Source: CAIKOD01 sp035543455 (GTDB taxonomy: Archaea; Halobacteriota; Methanomicrobia; Methanomicrobiales; Methanospirillaceae). From it: a stretch of 64,000 nt of DNA. The notes beneath the pieces are model-generated. The model was given only the letters and a program-made list of their open reading frames with translations, made no database searches and was not told the origin of the DNA. Of the stretch, positions 35,669 through 43,897 are shown in pieces. Location of the stretch: NCBI GenBank assembly GCA_035543455.1, contig DATKKE010000037.1, positions 1 to 64,000 of the forward strand. The letters are read 5' to 3'. Each line of letters begins with the position of its first letter. Position 1 is the stretch's first letter. The translations under genes and the position numbers were made by a program.

Positions 35669-37135
35669 TTATTTCACCCGTTGAAAATCAATAAACCCGT
35701 TATAGGGGTCGGTTTTTACGAGCCTGACCGTTATTTTGTCCCCGATCCTCAGGCCACTCTCGTTCCTGACGATCCTTCCCTCGGCAGGGGGTGTAATCAG
35801 CCTCGCATAGGTTCCATGTTCGGTGATACCCGTAACCAGTGCATCAAATGATTCACCTATCCTGTGGTTGAGAAGGACAGCGGCTGCTGCTTTGCGCATA
35901 AACCGTTCCACTTTTTTAGAAGCTTTTTCACGATCGGTCAGCCAGGCCGACTGTGCTTCCAGTTCATCTGCCGTGTAAGAAGGTGTTGTGTTTACCAGAA
36001 CAGATTTGACGAGTCTCTGGTTGATAATATCGACGTAACGACGGTTCGGGGCCGTTGCATGCGTGTAGTCTGTCACCGCGAGCGCAAAATGGCCAACCGG
36101 AGGCTCTCCCGGTATCAGGGTCATATATTCGCCTGGTCCGAGCAGCTTCACGATAGTGAGCGACAGGTCAGGAAACTGATCCGGATTTATTTCTTTTTGT
36201 CTTAAAAGAAAGAGAGAAAGGGCTTTCGAATCGGGGTACTCTGGTAAGGAATAACGATATAATGCGGCGGTACTAACTATTCCCGGCCAGTTTTTAGGTA
36301 TCCTGACGACTCTCTGGATTACGGGGACTCCAGCCTTGCCGAGATAATCAACCATACATCCATTGGCCGCAACCATGAATTCCTCGATTATTGAATGGGC
36401 CCGGTTCTGCTGCCGGACAACAAGATCCCTGACAGATCCTTCTTCCATGATAGCCTGTGCCTCGATAGTATCCAGGTCGAGGGCCCCCTGCAACAGGCGG
36501 TATTGCCTCAGACGCCTGGCCGTTTCATCCTGAAGGCGAACCTGTTCTTCCATTCCCGGTACCATCCGTATCATATCAGGTGTGGGGCCTTCCCCTTCAA
36601 GCCACTGTCCGACCTGTTCATAGACGAGTTTTGCTTTATTTGACACAAGCCCCCGGAATACGTCCCCATGACGGATACTTCCGTCAGGGAGAACGCTATA
36701 GGTGACGATAACCGCCATCCGGTCTTTCCCGGGAAGAAGGGAGGTGATCCCCTTTGAGAGACGGTCAGGAAACAGTGGAAACGTTTCGACACCGGTATAG
36801 ACCGAAGTACCATTATGAGCTGCATAACGATCAGCCCGGGATCCTTCACGGACATACATATCAACGTCTGCAATTGCAATTTTCACATCCACCTCGTCGT
36901 TACGGCCGGGTTCACAGTATTCCAGCTGATCGAGGTCCATCGAGTCTTCATTATCGATTGAAGACCAGGGAGTCGTTCTCAGATCGGTATCCCCCTCCCT
37001 CTCTTCCGGAAATACCCTCTCTGTCAGGGCGTTGACCTCATGGATAAGCGTATCGGGAAAACGGGTCGTAAATCCATATTTTTCCATTGCATTCAGGGCA
37101 ATTACTTTCAGGTCGATATCGGGCTTTTTTTTCAT
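35669..37135 (-). CDS. RNase II/RNase R-family (RNB domain) exoribonuclease
   Basis: The 488-residue product has an RNB catalytic domain from about residue 50 to 385, with the acidic active site in SSIDNEDSMDLDQLEY. Further RNB blocks are ADVDMYVREGSRAD, PLFPDRLS, AHSIIEEFMVAANG, and DYTHATAPNRRYVDI with the conserved Arg. The C-terminus (about 405-488) is an S1-like OB fold (GITEHGTYARLITPPAEG). N-terminal cold-shock domains are absent, so the protein is shorter than E. coli RNase R. Its product should degrade RNA 3'-5'. The fourth active-site Asp seen in E. coli RNase II is Gln here. Confidence 0.88.
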   Translation of the reverse strand: MKKKPDIDLKVIALNAMEKYGFTTRFPDTLIHEVNALTERVFPEEREGDTDLRTTPWSSIDNEDSMDLDQLEYCEPGRNDEVDVKIAIADVDMYVREGSRADRYAAHNGTSVYTGVETFPLFPDRLSKGITSLLPGKDRMAVIVTYSVLPDGSIRHGDVFRGLVSNKAKLVYEQVGQWLEGEGPTPDMIRMVPGMEEQVRLQDETARRLRQYRLLQGALDLDTIEAQAIMEEGSVRDLVVRQQNRAHSIIEEFMVAANGCMVDYLGKAGVPVIQRVVRIPKNWPGIVSTAALYRYSLPEYPDSKALSLFLLRQKEINPDQFPDLSLTIVKLLGPGEYMTLIPGEPPVGHFALAVTDYTHATAPNRRYVDIINQRLVKSVLVNTTPSYTADELEAQSAWLTDREKASKKVERFMRKAAAAVLLNHRIGESFDALVTGITEHGTYARLITPPAEGRIVRNESGLRIGDKITVRLVKTDPYNGFIDFQRVK

Positions 37136-37253
37136 TGCGGTCGATAGAGATTCTTTTTTAATGTATTAATATTCCCGTCTCCCTCCCGCTCCCGGGAAAA
37201 TCAGATGGTATATTGGGTATCAGGAAAACCGGAAATCGGTTGTTAACCATAAT

Positions 37254-37308
37254 TTTATATAATGCAATAGTATACAATAAATGTAAAGTGTTCTTTACAT
37301 AGGTATAC
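37254..37308 (+). promoter_or_regulatory. TATA box and nested palindromic operator of the DUF2178-XRE operon
   Basis: TTTATATAA at 37254-37262 is a good TATA box. Downstream, a perfect inverted repeat has 8-bp arms (ATGTAAAG at 37281-37288 and CTTTACAT at 37293-37300) separated by TGTT. Outside it, GTATAC occurs at 37270-37275 and again at 37303-37308. The arms lie at the expected transcription start, so a dimeric regulator bound there would block transcription. The XRE protein encoded second in the operon is the obvious candidate. Confidence 0.65.
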
Positions 37309-37309
37309 G

Positions 37310-37777
37310 ATGAAGAAAAATTCCTTTTACCTGCTGGTTGGATGTATTGCTCTTGTTCTTCTCATAATTTTCTGGTATTCGATCGAAAATTCAGTACATT
37401 TTTTTACCGAATCCGCGTTCATTATCGGGGTTATCGTCATTTATTTTGCCCGAAGGCAGATTACCGATCTTGTTGAAGACGAGCGCAGCGCGAAGATAAC
37501 AGAAAAAGCAGCATTAAGGACGCTCCAGGTATTCTGGGTAATGTTCGCCGTTTTTGCAATCGGAACGGTGACTGCCCTGTTCCGGATTCCGAAGTTTCCC
37601 CAGGAGTTCAGACCACCTCACCCGGGAGAATTGCTTGGCAACCCCGGGGACATACCATCACCGAAACTCATCGGGTACTTTTCACTTGGCCTGCTTTGTC
37701 TGATGATCTTTCTCTATGTAGGATTCCGGCTGTATTATGCCAGGAAATATGGGGAATGGGCAATAGATGAAGAATAA
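37310..37777 (+). CDS. DUF2178-like membrane protein
   Basis: The 155-residue product has four predicted membrane helices and the loop QITDLVEDERSAKITEKAA. A D-ER-x-x-x-I-x-x-K-A sequence is typical of DUF2178 membrane proteins. These are commonly encoded next to small XRE regulators in archaea and bacteria. The gene overlaps the XRE gene by 11 bases, so membrane protein and regulator are made together. The function is unknown; a sensor or anti-regulator role is possible. Confidence 0.75.
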   Translation: MKKNSFYLLVGCIALVLLIIFWYSIENSVHFFTESAFIIGVIVIYFARRQITDLVEDERSAKITEKAALRTLQVFWVMFAVFAIGTVTALFRIPKFPQEFRPPHPGELLGNPGDIPSPKLIGYFSLGLLCLMIFLYVGFRLYYARKYGEWAIDEE

Positions 37778-37961
37778 AATCAAAGTTTTCCGCGCAATAA
37801 AAGGACTCAGGCAGGAAGATCTGGCAAAGGAAGTCAGTGTCTCAAGACAGACCATCGTAGCCATCGAAACAGGAAAATACGATCCATCCCTGGATCTTGC
37901 TTTTAAAATCGCACAATATTTTAATGTCACGATTGAAGAAATTTTCACCTATGAAGCATGA
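37767..37961 (+). CDS. Small XRE-family HTH transcriptional regulator
   Basis: The 64-residue product is a single Cro/CI-type helix-turn-helix: IKVFRAIKGLRQEDLAKEVSVSRQTIVAIETGKYDPSLDLAFKIA-type text matching the YozG family, ending in FNVTIEEIF. It is co-transcribed with the DUF2178-like protein and probably represses its own promoter at the palindrome 37281-37300. Confidence 0.92.
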   Translation: MKNKIKVFRAIKGLRQEDLAKEVSVSRQTIVAIETGKYDPSLDLAFKIAQYFNVTIEEIFTYEA

Positions 37962-38230
37962 GAAGGATACCGGCCTTTTTGCAAGCATTTATCATGCCTG
38001 ATTTGCGGGTCAGAATTCTGCATAGCCGGGGATTATCAAATAGTTCGACCTGATAACTCGAGTGATGGGTGAACCCCTCTGTGTTTCTGCTTGTGGAGAG
38101 AAAATTCGCTACCGGCAATATACAAATGAAGAGATCATAGTCTTCCGAACGGGAGAGAAGAGGGCTCTCATCACTCAATAAAGAAGGGATGTTCTCAAAA
38201 AATTATTGAAATTTCCGGGAAGATCCCTGA

Positions 38231-39334
38231 TCAGGAATACCTGCGACATGCCAGGAATCCCGCGAGTCCGACGATACCCAACGCGAAAAGGACTAACAGG
38301 GGACTTCCGGAAGACTTTGTCGTGGGGGCCGGGGCCGGTGTCAGGGCAACATTGAGGCTGATGTCCTGGCCCGCATTTGCCTGGCCGGTCGTTGTATAGG
38401 AAGTATATCCCGGCAACCTGATTTCTACAGTATACGAACCGGTTTTTACATTCTGGAACAAAATTGGTGTAATTCCCACATACTGGTTATTAATATAAAC
38501 ATCAGCGCCACCGGGGCTTGAGACAATCTGTACAGTCGCAACCCCGGGGGCCTGGGTTGCCTTCAGGGCTGCATTGATCTGTGTTGTCGTACCGGCAGTG
38601 ATTATCACCTGGGTTGTATAATCTTCAAAACCTGCCTTTTTGAGGGCTATCGCAGAGACCCCAGGGTTTAGGTTACTGATATCAAGGGAACCGATGACAG
38701 GGGTGGTCCCCCGGTAGTCATTGTTCACATATACTGCCGCACCTTCGGGTGTTGATGCAACACGGAGATCTCCTGAAGGGGGGTTGACTTCGGGAACAAG
38801 GCTTACGGTGAGCGATGTAACCTGGCTTGGAACAACGTTGGATTGCCCGGTCCATAGTTCATACCCTGCAAGAGACAGAGATACATTGTGGCTGCCGGTG
38901 GCAAGGTTGCCAACGATCTGGTCCGTGACACCCATATAAATATCATCGATATATAAATCGGCTCCTTTGGGATTGGAAATAACCGAAAGCCCGCCGGGCT
39001 GGATAACCTGGTTCAGGGTTGCGAAAACATTGTTTGTATTCCCGGCGGTGACTTCGACTGTTGCTGAATATGCCTGATAACCCGGTATGGTAATTCTTAC
39101 ATTATGCAGGCCGGGTATGACTGAGTTAAACGTACCGGGTGTGTATACAAGGTCCTCCCCGCCGTCGAGCACTGCCGAAGCACCCGCCGGTGTCGAGGTT
39201 ACATAGATACTCCCTGTTGAGTAGAGATTTCCGACACCGTTTGTCCCTTGATCGGATGATGGTTGTGCAGAAGCCGTCCCTGCAACCATTAAGATCACGA
39301 TACATCCCAGAATCATCAGATATCTGTTCTCCAA
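38231..39334 (-). CDS. Secreted PEGA-repeat protein with C-terminal membrane anchor
   Basis: The product has about 367 residues. A signal peptide (YLMILGCIVILMVAGTASA) precedes four PEGA repeats, with GSIYVTSTPAGASAVLDG, GGLSVISNPKGADLYIDD, GDLRVASTPEGAAVYVNN and ATVQIVSSPGGADVYINN as repeat openings. A Pro/Ala/Thr/Ser linker then leads to a hydrophobic segment (PLLVLFALGIVGLAGFLA) with a CRR tail, which anchors it in the membrane. It is a smaller relative of the 27010 protein, with more divergent repeats. TTG 39334 is chosen because GGAGTGAT ends 4 bases upstream, as in other genes of this window. Confidence 0.85.
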   Translation of the reverse strand: MENRYLMILGCIVILMVAGTASAQPSSDQGTNGVGNLYSTGSIYVTSTPAGASAVLDGGEDLVYTPGTFNSVIPGLHNVRITIPGYQAYSATVEVTAGNTNNVFATLNQVIQPGGLSVISNPKGADLYIDDIYMGVTDQIVGNLATGSHNVSLSLAGYELWTGQSNVVPSQVTSLTVSLVPEVNPPSGDLRVASTPEGAAVYVNNDYRGTTPVIGSLDISNLNPGVSAIALKKAGFEDYTTQVIITAGTTTQINAALKATQAPGVATVQIVSSPGGADVYINNQYVGITPILFQNVKTGSYTVEIRLPGYTSYTTTGQANAGQDISLNVALTPAPAPTTKSSGSPLLVLFALGIVGLAGFLACRRYS

Positions 39335-39509
39335 CACAATCACTCCAGACAAAGAATCTTTAGCAGGATTTAAAAAACAATCGGTCTCCGCCCGAACAGT
39401 TTCTTCACCGAAAAAAGTCCAATATCCGGGTCATTTTATACCTGGAGACCGGATGTTCTTCCAAAAAGATTATGACAATGCAGAAACCGGTTATAACCAG
39501 GAAATACCA

Positions 39510-39950
39510 TCACAAAAAGTCTTTGTTTTTCACCACAAGTACCGGACAGGGGGCGTGCCTGATGACTCCTTCTGCAACACTGCCGAGGAAGAGTCTTTCG
39601 ATCCCACTTTTTCCCTGAGTGCCAACCACGATCAGATCGGCATCCCTTGATAAAGCAAATTTTGTTATTTCATTTACCGGATCACCGGTGAGTACAGAGG
39701 TTGTGATGTTCTGTCCTTCTGCATGTGCCTTAATGTCGCTGACTATACCCTCTGCTTCCGTCTGCATCTGATCGATGCTTCCCTGGACCTGGATTTCGGG
39801 AGAGACGGAGCTTAATGCCCTGGAATCGATTACACTGATAACAAAAATCGATGAATTGCATGTCTTTCCGATACGTAGTCCTTCAATCACTGCGGATTTG
39901 CTGTTTTTTGAACCATCTGCTGCGATGACTATCCTTTCAAATAGCGTCAT
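39510..39950 (-). CDS. Universal stress protein (UspA family)
   Basis: The 146-residue product has the UspA fold: FERIVIAADGSKNSKSAV at the start and the ATP-binding motif VVGTQGKSGIERLFLGSVAE near the end, followed by APCPVLVVK. It is probably an ATP-binding stress or regulatory protein. The start at 39950 has GAGGAGG about 6 bases upstream. It overlaps the 3' end of the MFS transporter gene by 14 bases, so the two are co-transcribed. Confidence 0.93.
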   Translation of the reverse strand: MTLFERIVIAADGSKNSKSAVIEGLRIGKTCNSSIFVISVIDSRALSSVSPEIQVQGSIDQMQTEAEGIVSDIKAHAEGQNITTSVLTGDPVNEITKFALSRDADLIVVGTQGKSGIERLFLGSVAEGVIRHAPCPVLVVKNKDFL

Positions 39951-41694
39951 TATATTCCTCCTCCTCGACTGGATTTTGTTCAGGTATCCCTTTCTCTTCA
40001 GGTAAACCTGGAATTTCCGGCTCTTTTTTCCTGATGAGTACGTGGTCACCACGGCCTCCTGCAAAGTATGACAATACTCCGGCAATAATGGATAATACGG
40101 CGCCGATATAAAATGACACGCGAAGTGACGGGACGAATGCCAGACCGAGGGTCATCGGAAACCAGGTAGTACCGGTGAGGAGTCCGATAGCTGACGGACT
40201 GATACCGGAAATCACCGAAGCAGGGATGACCGCCAGAATTGCATTGACAGGGTTATAACCTAAAAACGCTGCGAACAGTGCACTTGTCGGGGGTATCGCA
40301 CTCATCGGTGCAATAAGTTCCGGTACACCGGCACTTGTCAGGGACGAGGCAAGTTCCGGGGGGAACGTGTGGGAGAGACTGACAATGACGATAGTAAAAA
40401 ACATTGCCATCGATATCACCATACCGCTGTTCTGTAACATCGACCTCATACCTGAAGCCACACCCCGATCTTCCCTTGGGACCGAATTCATGATTGAGAC
40501 GCTATTCGGGGCGCCGAACATGCCGCTGCCGATGCCCATTATTAATAATGACACGGCGAACAGGGGGTATTTGAAATTATAGGAAAGCGTGGAAAGCATG
40601 AGAAAGGACGCTGCGACCAGTACCATCCCTGTTGTACTAAACCACCGGGATCCGTATCTATCGGACAGCCAGCCTGACAGCGGACCCATGATAACAAATC
40701 CGATAGTGAGCGGCAGCATAAAAATACCTGCCCAGAACGGGGTCGATTCAAAACTGTATCCCTGCAGCGGCAGCCAGATACCCTGCAGGAGCATAATCAA
40801 TATAAAAAATACACCTCCCCGGGAAATGGCATTGAGGAAGCCGGCGGCATTTGCATAGGTAAACGTCCTGATCCTGAAGAGGTCGAGCCTGAACATCGGA
40901 TTTTTCACTCGTTTTTCGATGAATACGAAGAGAACCAGCAACCCGATCCCGGTAAGCAGGGAAATAATAACCAGGGGATTTTCCCATCCCATCGGGTCGT
41001 TGCCATACGGCAGCAGTGCATAGGTAATCCCGATCAGGAAAATCGTCAGCCCGGCAATAAAAGAAATATTTCCCCAGAGATCAATCTCCTGGACACTTTT
41101 TGGTCTGGCTGTCTCTTTTAACTTTAAAAAAGCCCATATCGTCCCGAGTATACCGACCGGTACACTTACAAGGAACACATACCGCCAGTTATAATAGGCA
41201 AGTATCCCTCCGAGGATAAGACCGATGAACTGGCCTGAAAGAAATGCAATCTGGTTGAGTCCCAAGGCCTTCCCCCGTTCATCGACGGGAAATACATCGG
41301 TCAGTATGGCGGCGCTGTTTGAGAAGGTGAATGCCGCTCCGACTGCCTGGACGAGACGGAATACGATCAATTCGATGGCTCCGGCATCGCCTTTGTCAGG
41401 GGTGAGAAAAAGAAGGATCGACCCTATGGTGAAGATTAAAAACCCGATGTTATACAACCGGACCCTTCCATACATATCGGAAAGCCTGCCAAAACTGAGA
41501 AGGAGCGTGGCGGTTACCAGGCCGTAACCCATCAGGACCCAGAGAAGGTACTGAAAGGAAGTAAGGGGGTCAACATTAATGCCGTTGAAAATCGCCGGCA
41601 ACGAGATGAGGGTGATGCTCCCGTTCACGGAAACCATGAACATCTCGATGGTGGTGATCGAGAGCACTACCCATTTGTAACTGATATTTTTCAA
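39937..41694 (-). CDS. MFS drug-efflux-type transporter (DHA2/EmrB-QacA family)
   Basis: The 585-residue product has about 14 membrane helices. Typical motifs are the N-terminal MVSVNGSITLISLPAIF (family D-x-T-I-V-N-V-A-L-P-like motif), GRLSDMYGRVRLY (motif A) and FLSGQFIGLILGGILA (motif C-like). Cytoplasmic loops and the tail are charged (PEEKGIPEQNPVEEEE). It exports hydrophobic compounds or ions; the substrate is unknown. It is followed in the operon by a universal stress protein. Confidence 0.9.
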   Translation of the reverse strand: MKNISYKWVVLSITTIEMFMVSVNGSITLISLPAIFNGINVDPLTSFQYLLWVLMGYGLVTATLLLSFGRLSDMYGRVRLYNIGFLIFTIGSILLFLTPDKGDAGAIELIVFRLVQAVGAAFTFSNSAAILTDVFPVDERGKALGLNQIAFLSGQFIGLILGGILAYYNWRYVFLVSVPVGILGTIWAFLKLKETARPKSVQEIDLWGNISFIAGLTIFLIGITYALLPYGNDPMGWENPLVIISLLTGIGLLVLFVFIEKRVKNPMFRLDLFRIRTFTYANAAGFLNAISRGGVFFILIMLLQGIWLPLQGYSFESTPFWAGIFMLPLTIGFVIMGPLSGWLSDRYGSRWFSTTGMVLVAASFLMLSTLSYNFKYPLFAVSLLIMGIGSGMFGAPNSVSIMNSVPREDRGVASGMRSMLQNSGMVISMAMFFTIVIVSLSHTFPPELASSLTSAGVPELIAPMSAIPPTSALFAAFLGYNPVNAILAVIPASVISGISPSAIGLLTGTTWFPMTLGLAFVPSLRVSFYIGAVLSIIAGVLSYFAGGRGDHVLIRKKEPEIPGLPEEKGIPEQNPVEEEEYNDAI

Positions 41695-41890
41695 ACGTTT
41701 CGTGGCAGGTTCATTCCCGGATTTCGTTATATGGTACTACTGTCCGGGAAAGGTATTATTCTGTCCCTGGAAATACTCACCATATTAAATCTTCTTAATT
41801 AAATTTTCATCTCCATCTATCAAACATTGCCTACCTGAAAAATCATAACGTGTCCGGTGAAATCTATGAACAGAAGAAAGCCCAAAAACA

Positions 41891-43051
41891 ATGACAGAAG
41901 GAACGTATAAACGGTCGCTCGGACAGCTGGAACTGGTAAGCCTCGGGATAGGGGGGACCATTGGCTCCGGAATCTTCGTGGTACCGGGAATCGCCGCAGG
42001 CATCATGGGCCCCGGATCACTCATTGCATGGGTAATCGTGGCGATATCCGCCACCCTCGTAATGATCTCCATTGCATGGGCCGCCTCAAGGTTCGGGAGA
42101 AAAGGGACGTTCTTTGCTATTTTCAATTCGATATTCGGCAGAAAGCTCTCAACGGTGCTGGTGATACTCTACGCGATATCTGCACTCCTCGGGGTGGCAA
42201 CCATCGCCTCAGGTGTCGGGCAGTATATCTCATATTTCAGCATCGGGAACCTCCTCATCATCGAACTGCTCATTCTTGCCATATTCTGCATCATAAATCT
42301 CATCGGAATATCGGTTTCCGGCCTTACAGAAAATATTCTGACCCTGTTAAAAATTCTGCCCCTGGTGGTAATTACATTCGCTCTCCTGCCATTTATCAAA
42401 CCTGAAAATTTTGCTGCCACTGTCCCATTTACTTTCGCGAGCCTGTTTTCAACGATTATAATCGTTTACTGGCCGTTTACCGGATTTGAGATCAGTGCAA
42501 TACCTGTCGATGAGATGCGTGATCCCAGGATGGTCGCCCGATCGCTTGGTATCGTCATGTTCATGGTTACCGCAATATATCTCCTCCTCAATATTGCCCT
42601 CATCGGGAGCACGGGGAGTGCACTCCTCGCTGTATCACCCGCCCCGGTTGCTACTGCGGCCGCATTCATGTTCCCTCATGCAGGGTACCTGGTGGCGGTA
42701 ATAGGAATTTTTGCCATGCTCTCGGCTATGAATGCATATATTATCGCATCGTCACGGGTACTCCACACAATTGCTACTGAGTACTCCGTCAGGGGTCTTA
42801 ACCATCTCAACTCCAACGGGACTCCTGGAATCGCATTGGTTACCTGTTGCGCCGTCACTGCATGCATGCTTTTTCTCTCCAATGAATTCAGCACTCTCGC
42901 GATATTGTCGGTGATAACGACTCTTGTCCCCTATATTTTCTTTTGCATAGGGGCATTTTTTTTGTTCCACGACACCGGACGCAGGATTATTTCAGGTCTC
43001 GGAGCCATGATGTCAACCGGTATTCTCGTACTTTTCTTTCTCTATCACTGA
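41891..43051 (+). CDS. APC-superfamily amino acid permease
   Basis: The 386-residue product begins SLGQLELVSLGIGGTIGSGIFVVPG, the unwound first helix motif (G-S/T-G-I-F) of amino acid-polyamine-cation transporters. It has about 11 hydrophobic segments and the conserved FTGFEISAIPVDEMRDPRM loop. It is somewhat shorter than the usual 420-500 residues. The substrate is probably an amino acid, but this is not resolvable. It is divergent from the MFS gene, with a 196-base AT-rich region between. Confidence 0.9.
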   Translation: MTEGTYKRSLGQLELVSLGIGGTIGSGIFVVPGIAAGIMGPGSLIAWVIVAISATLVMISIAWAASRFGRKGTFFAIFNSIFGRKLSTVLVILYAISALLGVATIASGVGQYISYFSIGNLLIIELLILAIFCIINLIGISVSGLTENILTLLKILPLVVITFALLPFIKPENFAATVPFTFASLFSTIIIVYWPFTGFEISAIPVDEMRDPRMVARSLGIVMFMVTAIYLLLNIALIGSTGSALLAVSPAPVATAAAFMFPHAGYLVAVIGIFAMLSAMNAYIIASSRVLHTIATEYSVRGLNHLNSNGTPGIALVTCCAVTACMLFLSNEFSTLAILSVITTLVPYIFFCIGAFFLFHDTGRRIISGLGAMMSTGILVLFFLYH

Positions 43052-43073
43052 TCCCTCCATAAGACTTCTTTTC

Positions 43074-43274
43074 ATGGGCGACAAGGACGAAAGAATTATA
43101 TACAATTTGCTGGAATCCCGTCAGTCTTTCCCTAGATTTTCGGCTGACCGGGAATTCCGGTTCGGAATTTATTTTCAAGGGGAATGGTCCCCGATTCTGG
43201 ATCCGATCGATAATCAGGATAGCCTCGTAGACAAGGCCATTATACAGCTGAAAGGCAGGGTTCAATACGGCTGA
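43074..43274 (+). CDS. Possible small protein of unknown function
   Basis: A 66-residue frame follows the permease gene after 22 bases, with charged and aromatic composition but no visible ribosome binding site and no recognised family. An opposing frame of similar length covers the same bases. It may be noncoding; the surrounding 340 bases show no other gene. Confidence 0.22.
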   Translation: MGDKDERIIYNLLESRQSFPRFSADREFRFGIYFQGEWSPILDPIDNQDSLVDKAIIQLKGRVQYG

Positions 43275-43391
43275 ATTGTGGCAATCAGCTCTCAGGGCGT
43301 TTTCCTCCCGGAATTTGTTTTCTACTAGGGGAAAAAGGAATGGTCTTTTGTACAGACCATTTTTTATTGTAATTCTTTAATCAATATATTC

Positions 43392-43709
43392 TTACATGAG
43401 GGCGTTCTTTCCCTTCTCAAATTCTTCCAGGGATATCTCACCTTTGGCAAAACGCTCTTTCAGTACATCGAGTGCAGTCTTCTCAGGTTCAACCGGTTTC
43501 CTGACCTCCCGGATAATAACATACAGGACTGCGAGGAAATACCCGGCCATTGGTATGATAACAAGAATGAACCAGAGTGGAGCGCTCATCTTCTGTTCTT
43601 TGGCATCCCGATAGACGAAATATCCGATTACCAGCTGGACCAGCCACACAACCATCATCAATAGAATATTCAAACCGGGATGTACCGGATACATATAACC
43701 TGGAGGCAT
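43392..43709 (-). CDS. Small membrane protein with C-terminal SHOCT domain
   Basis: The 105-residue product has two membrane helices (LNILLMMVVWLVQLVIGYFVY and PLWFILVIIPMAGYFLAVLYVII) resembling the PLDc_N-like/DUF region. These are followed by a SHOCT motif, LKERFAKGEISLEEFEKGK, a short oligomerisation-type C-terminal module. The function is unknown. The gene lies between the APC permease and lon. Confidence 0.78.
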   Translation of the reverse strand: MPPGYMYPVHPGLNILLMMVVWLVQLVIGYFVYRDAKEQKMSAPLWFILVIIPMAGYFLAVLYVIIREVRKPVEPEKTALDVLKERFAKGEISLEEFEKGKNALM

Positions 43710-43897
43710 ACGTACTGGTCAATTGGCTGGTTAATATCCTTTCTGTTGATACAACTGAACCTGGCGGTCGTCCCTGCAAGGAAATAAAAAATTTCAGGGT
43801 ATATATTGGGATTGATGGTAAGGCCCTGCCCGCTTAATCAGGACTGCTTAAAAAATTGGTCATGTGGTGTTGGTAAATGCCCCTGAATCTTCGATCG

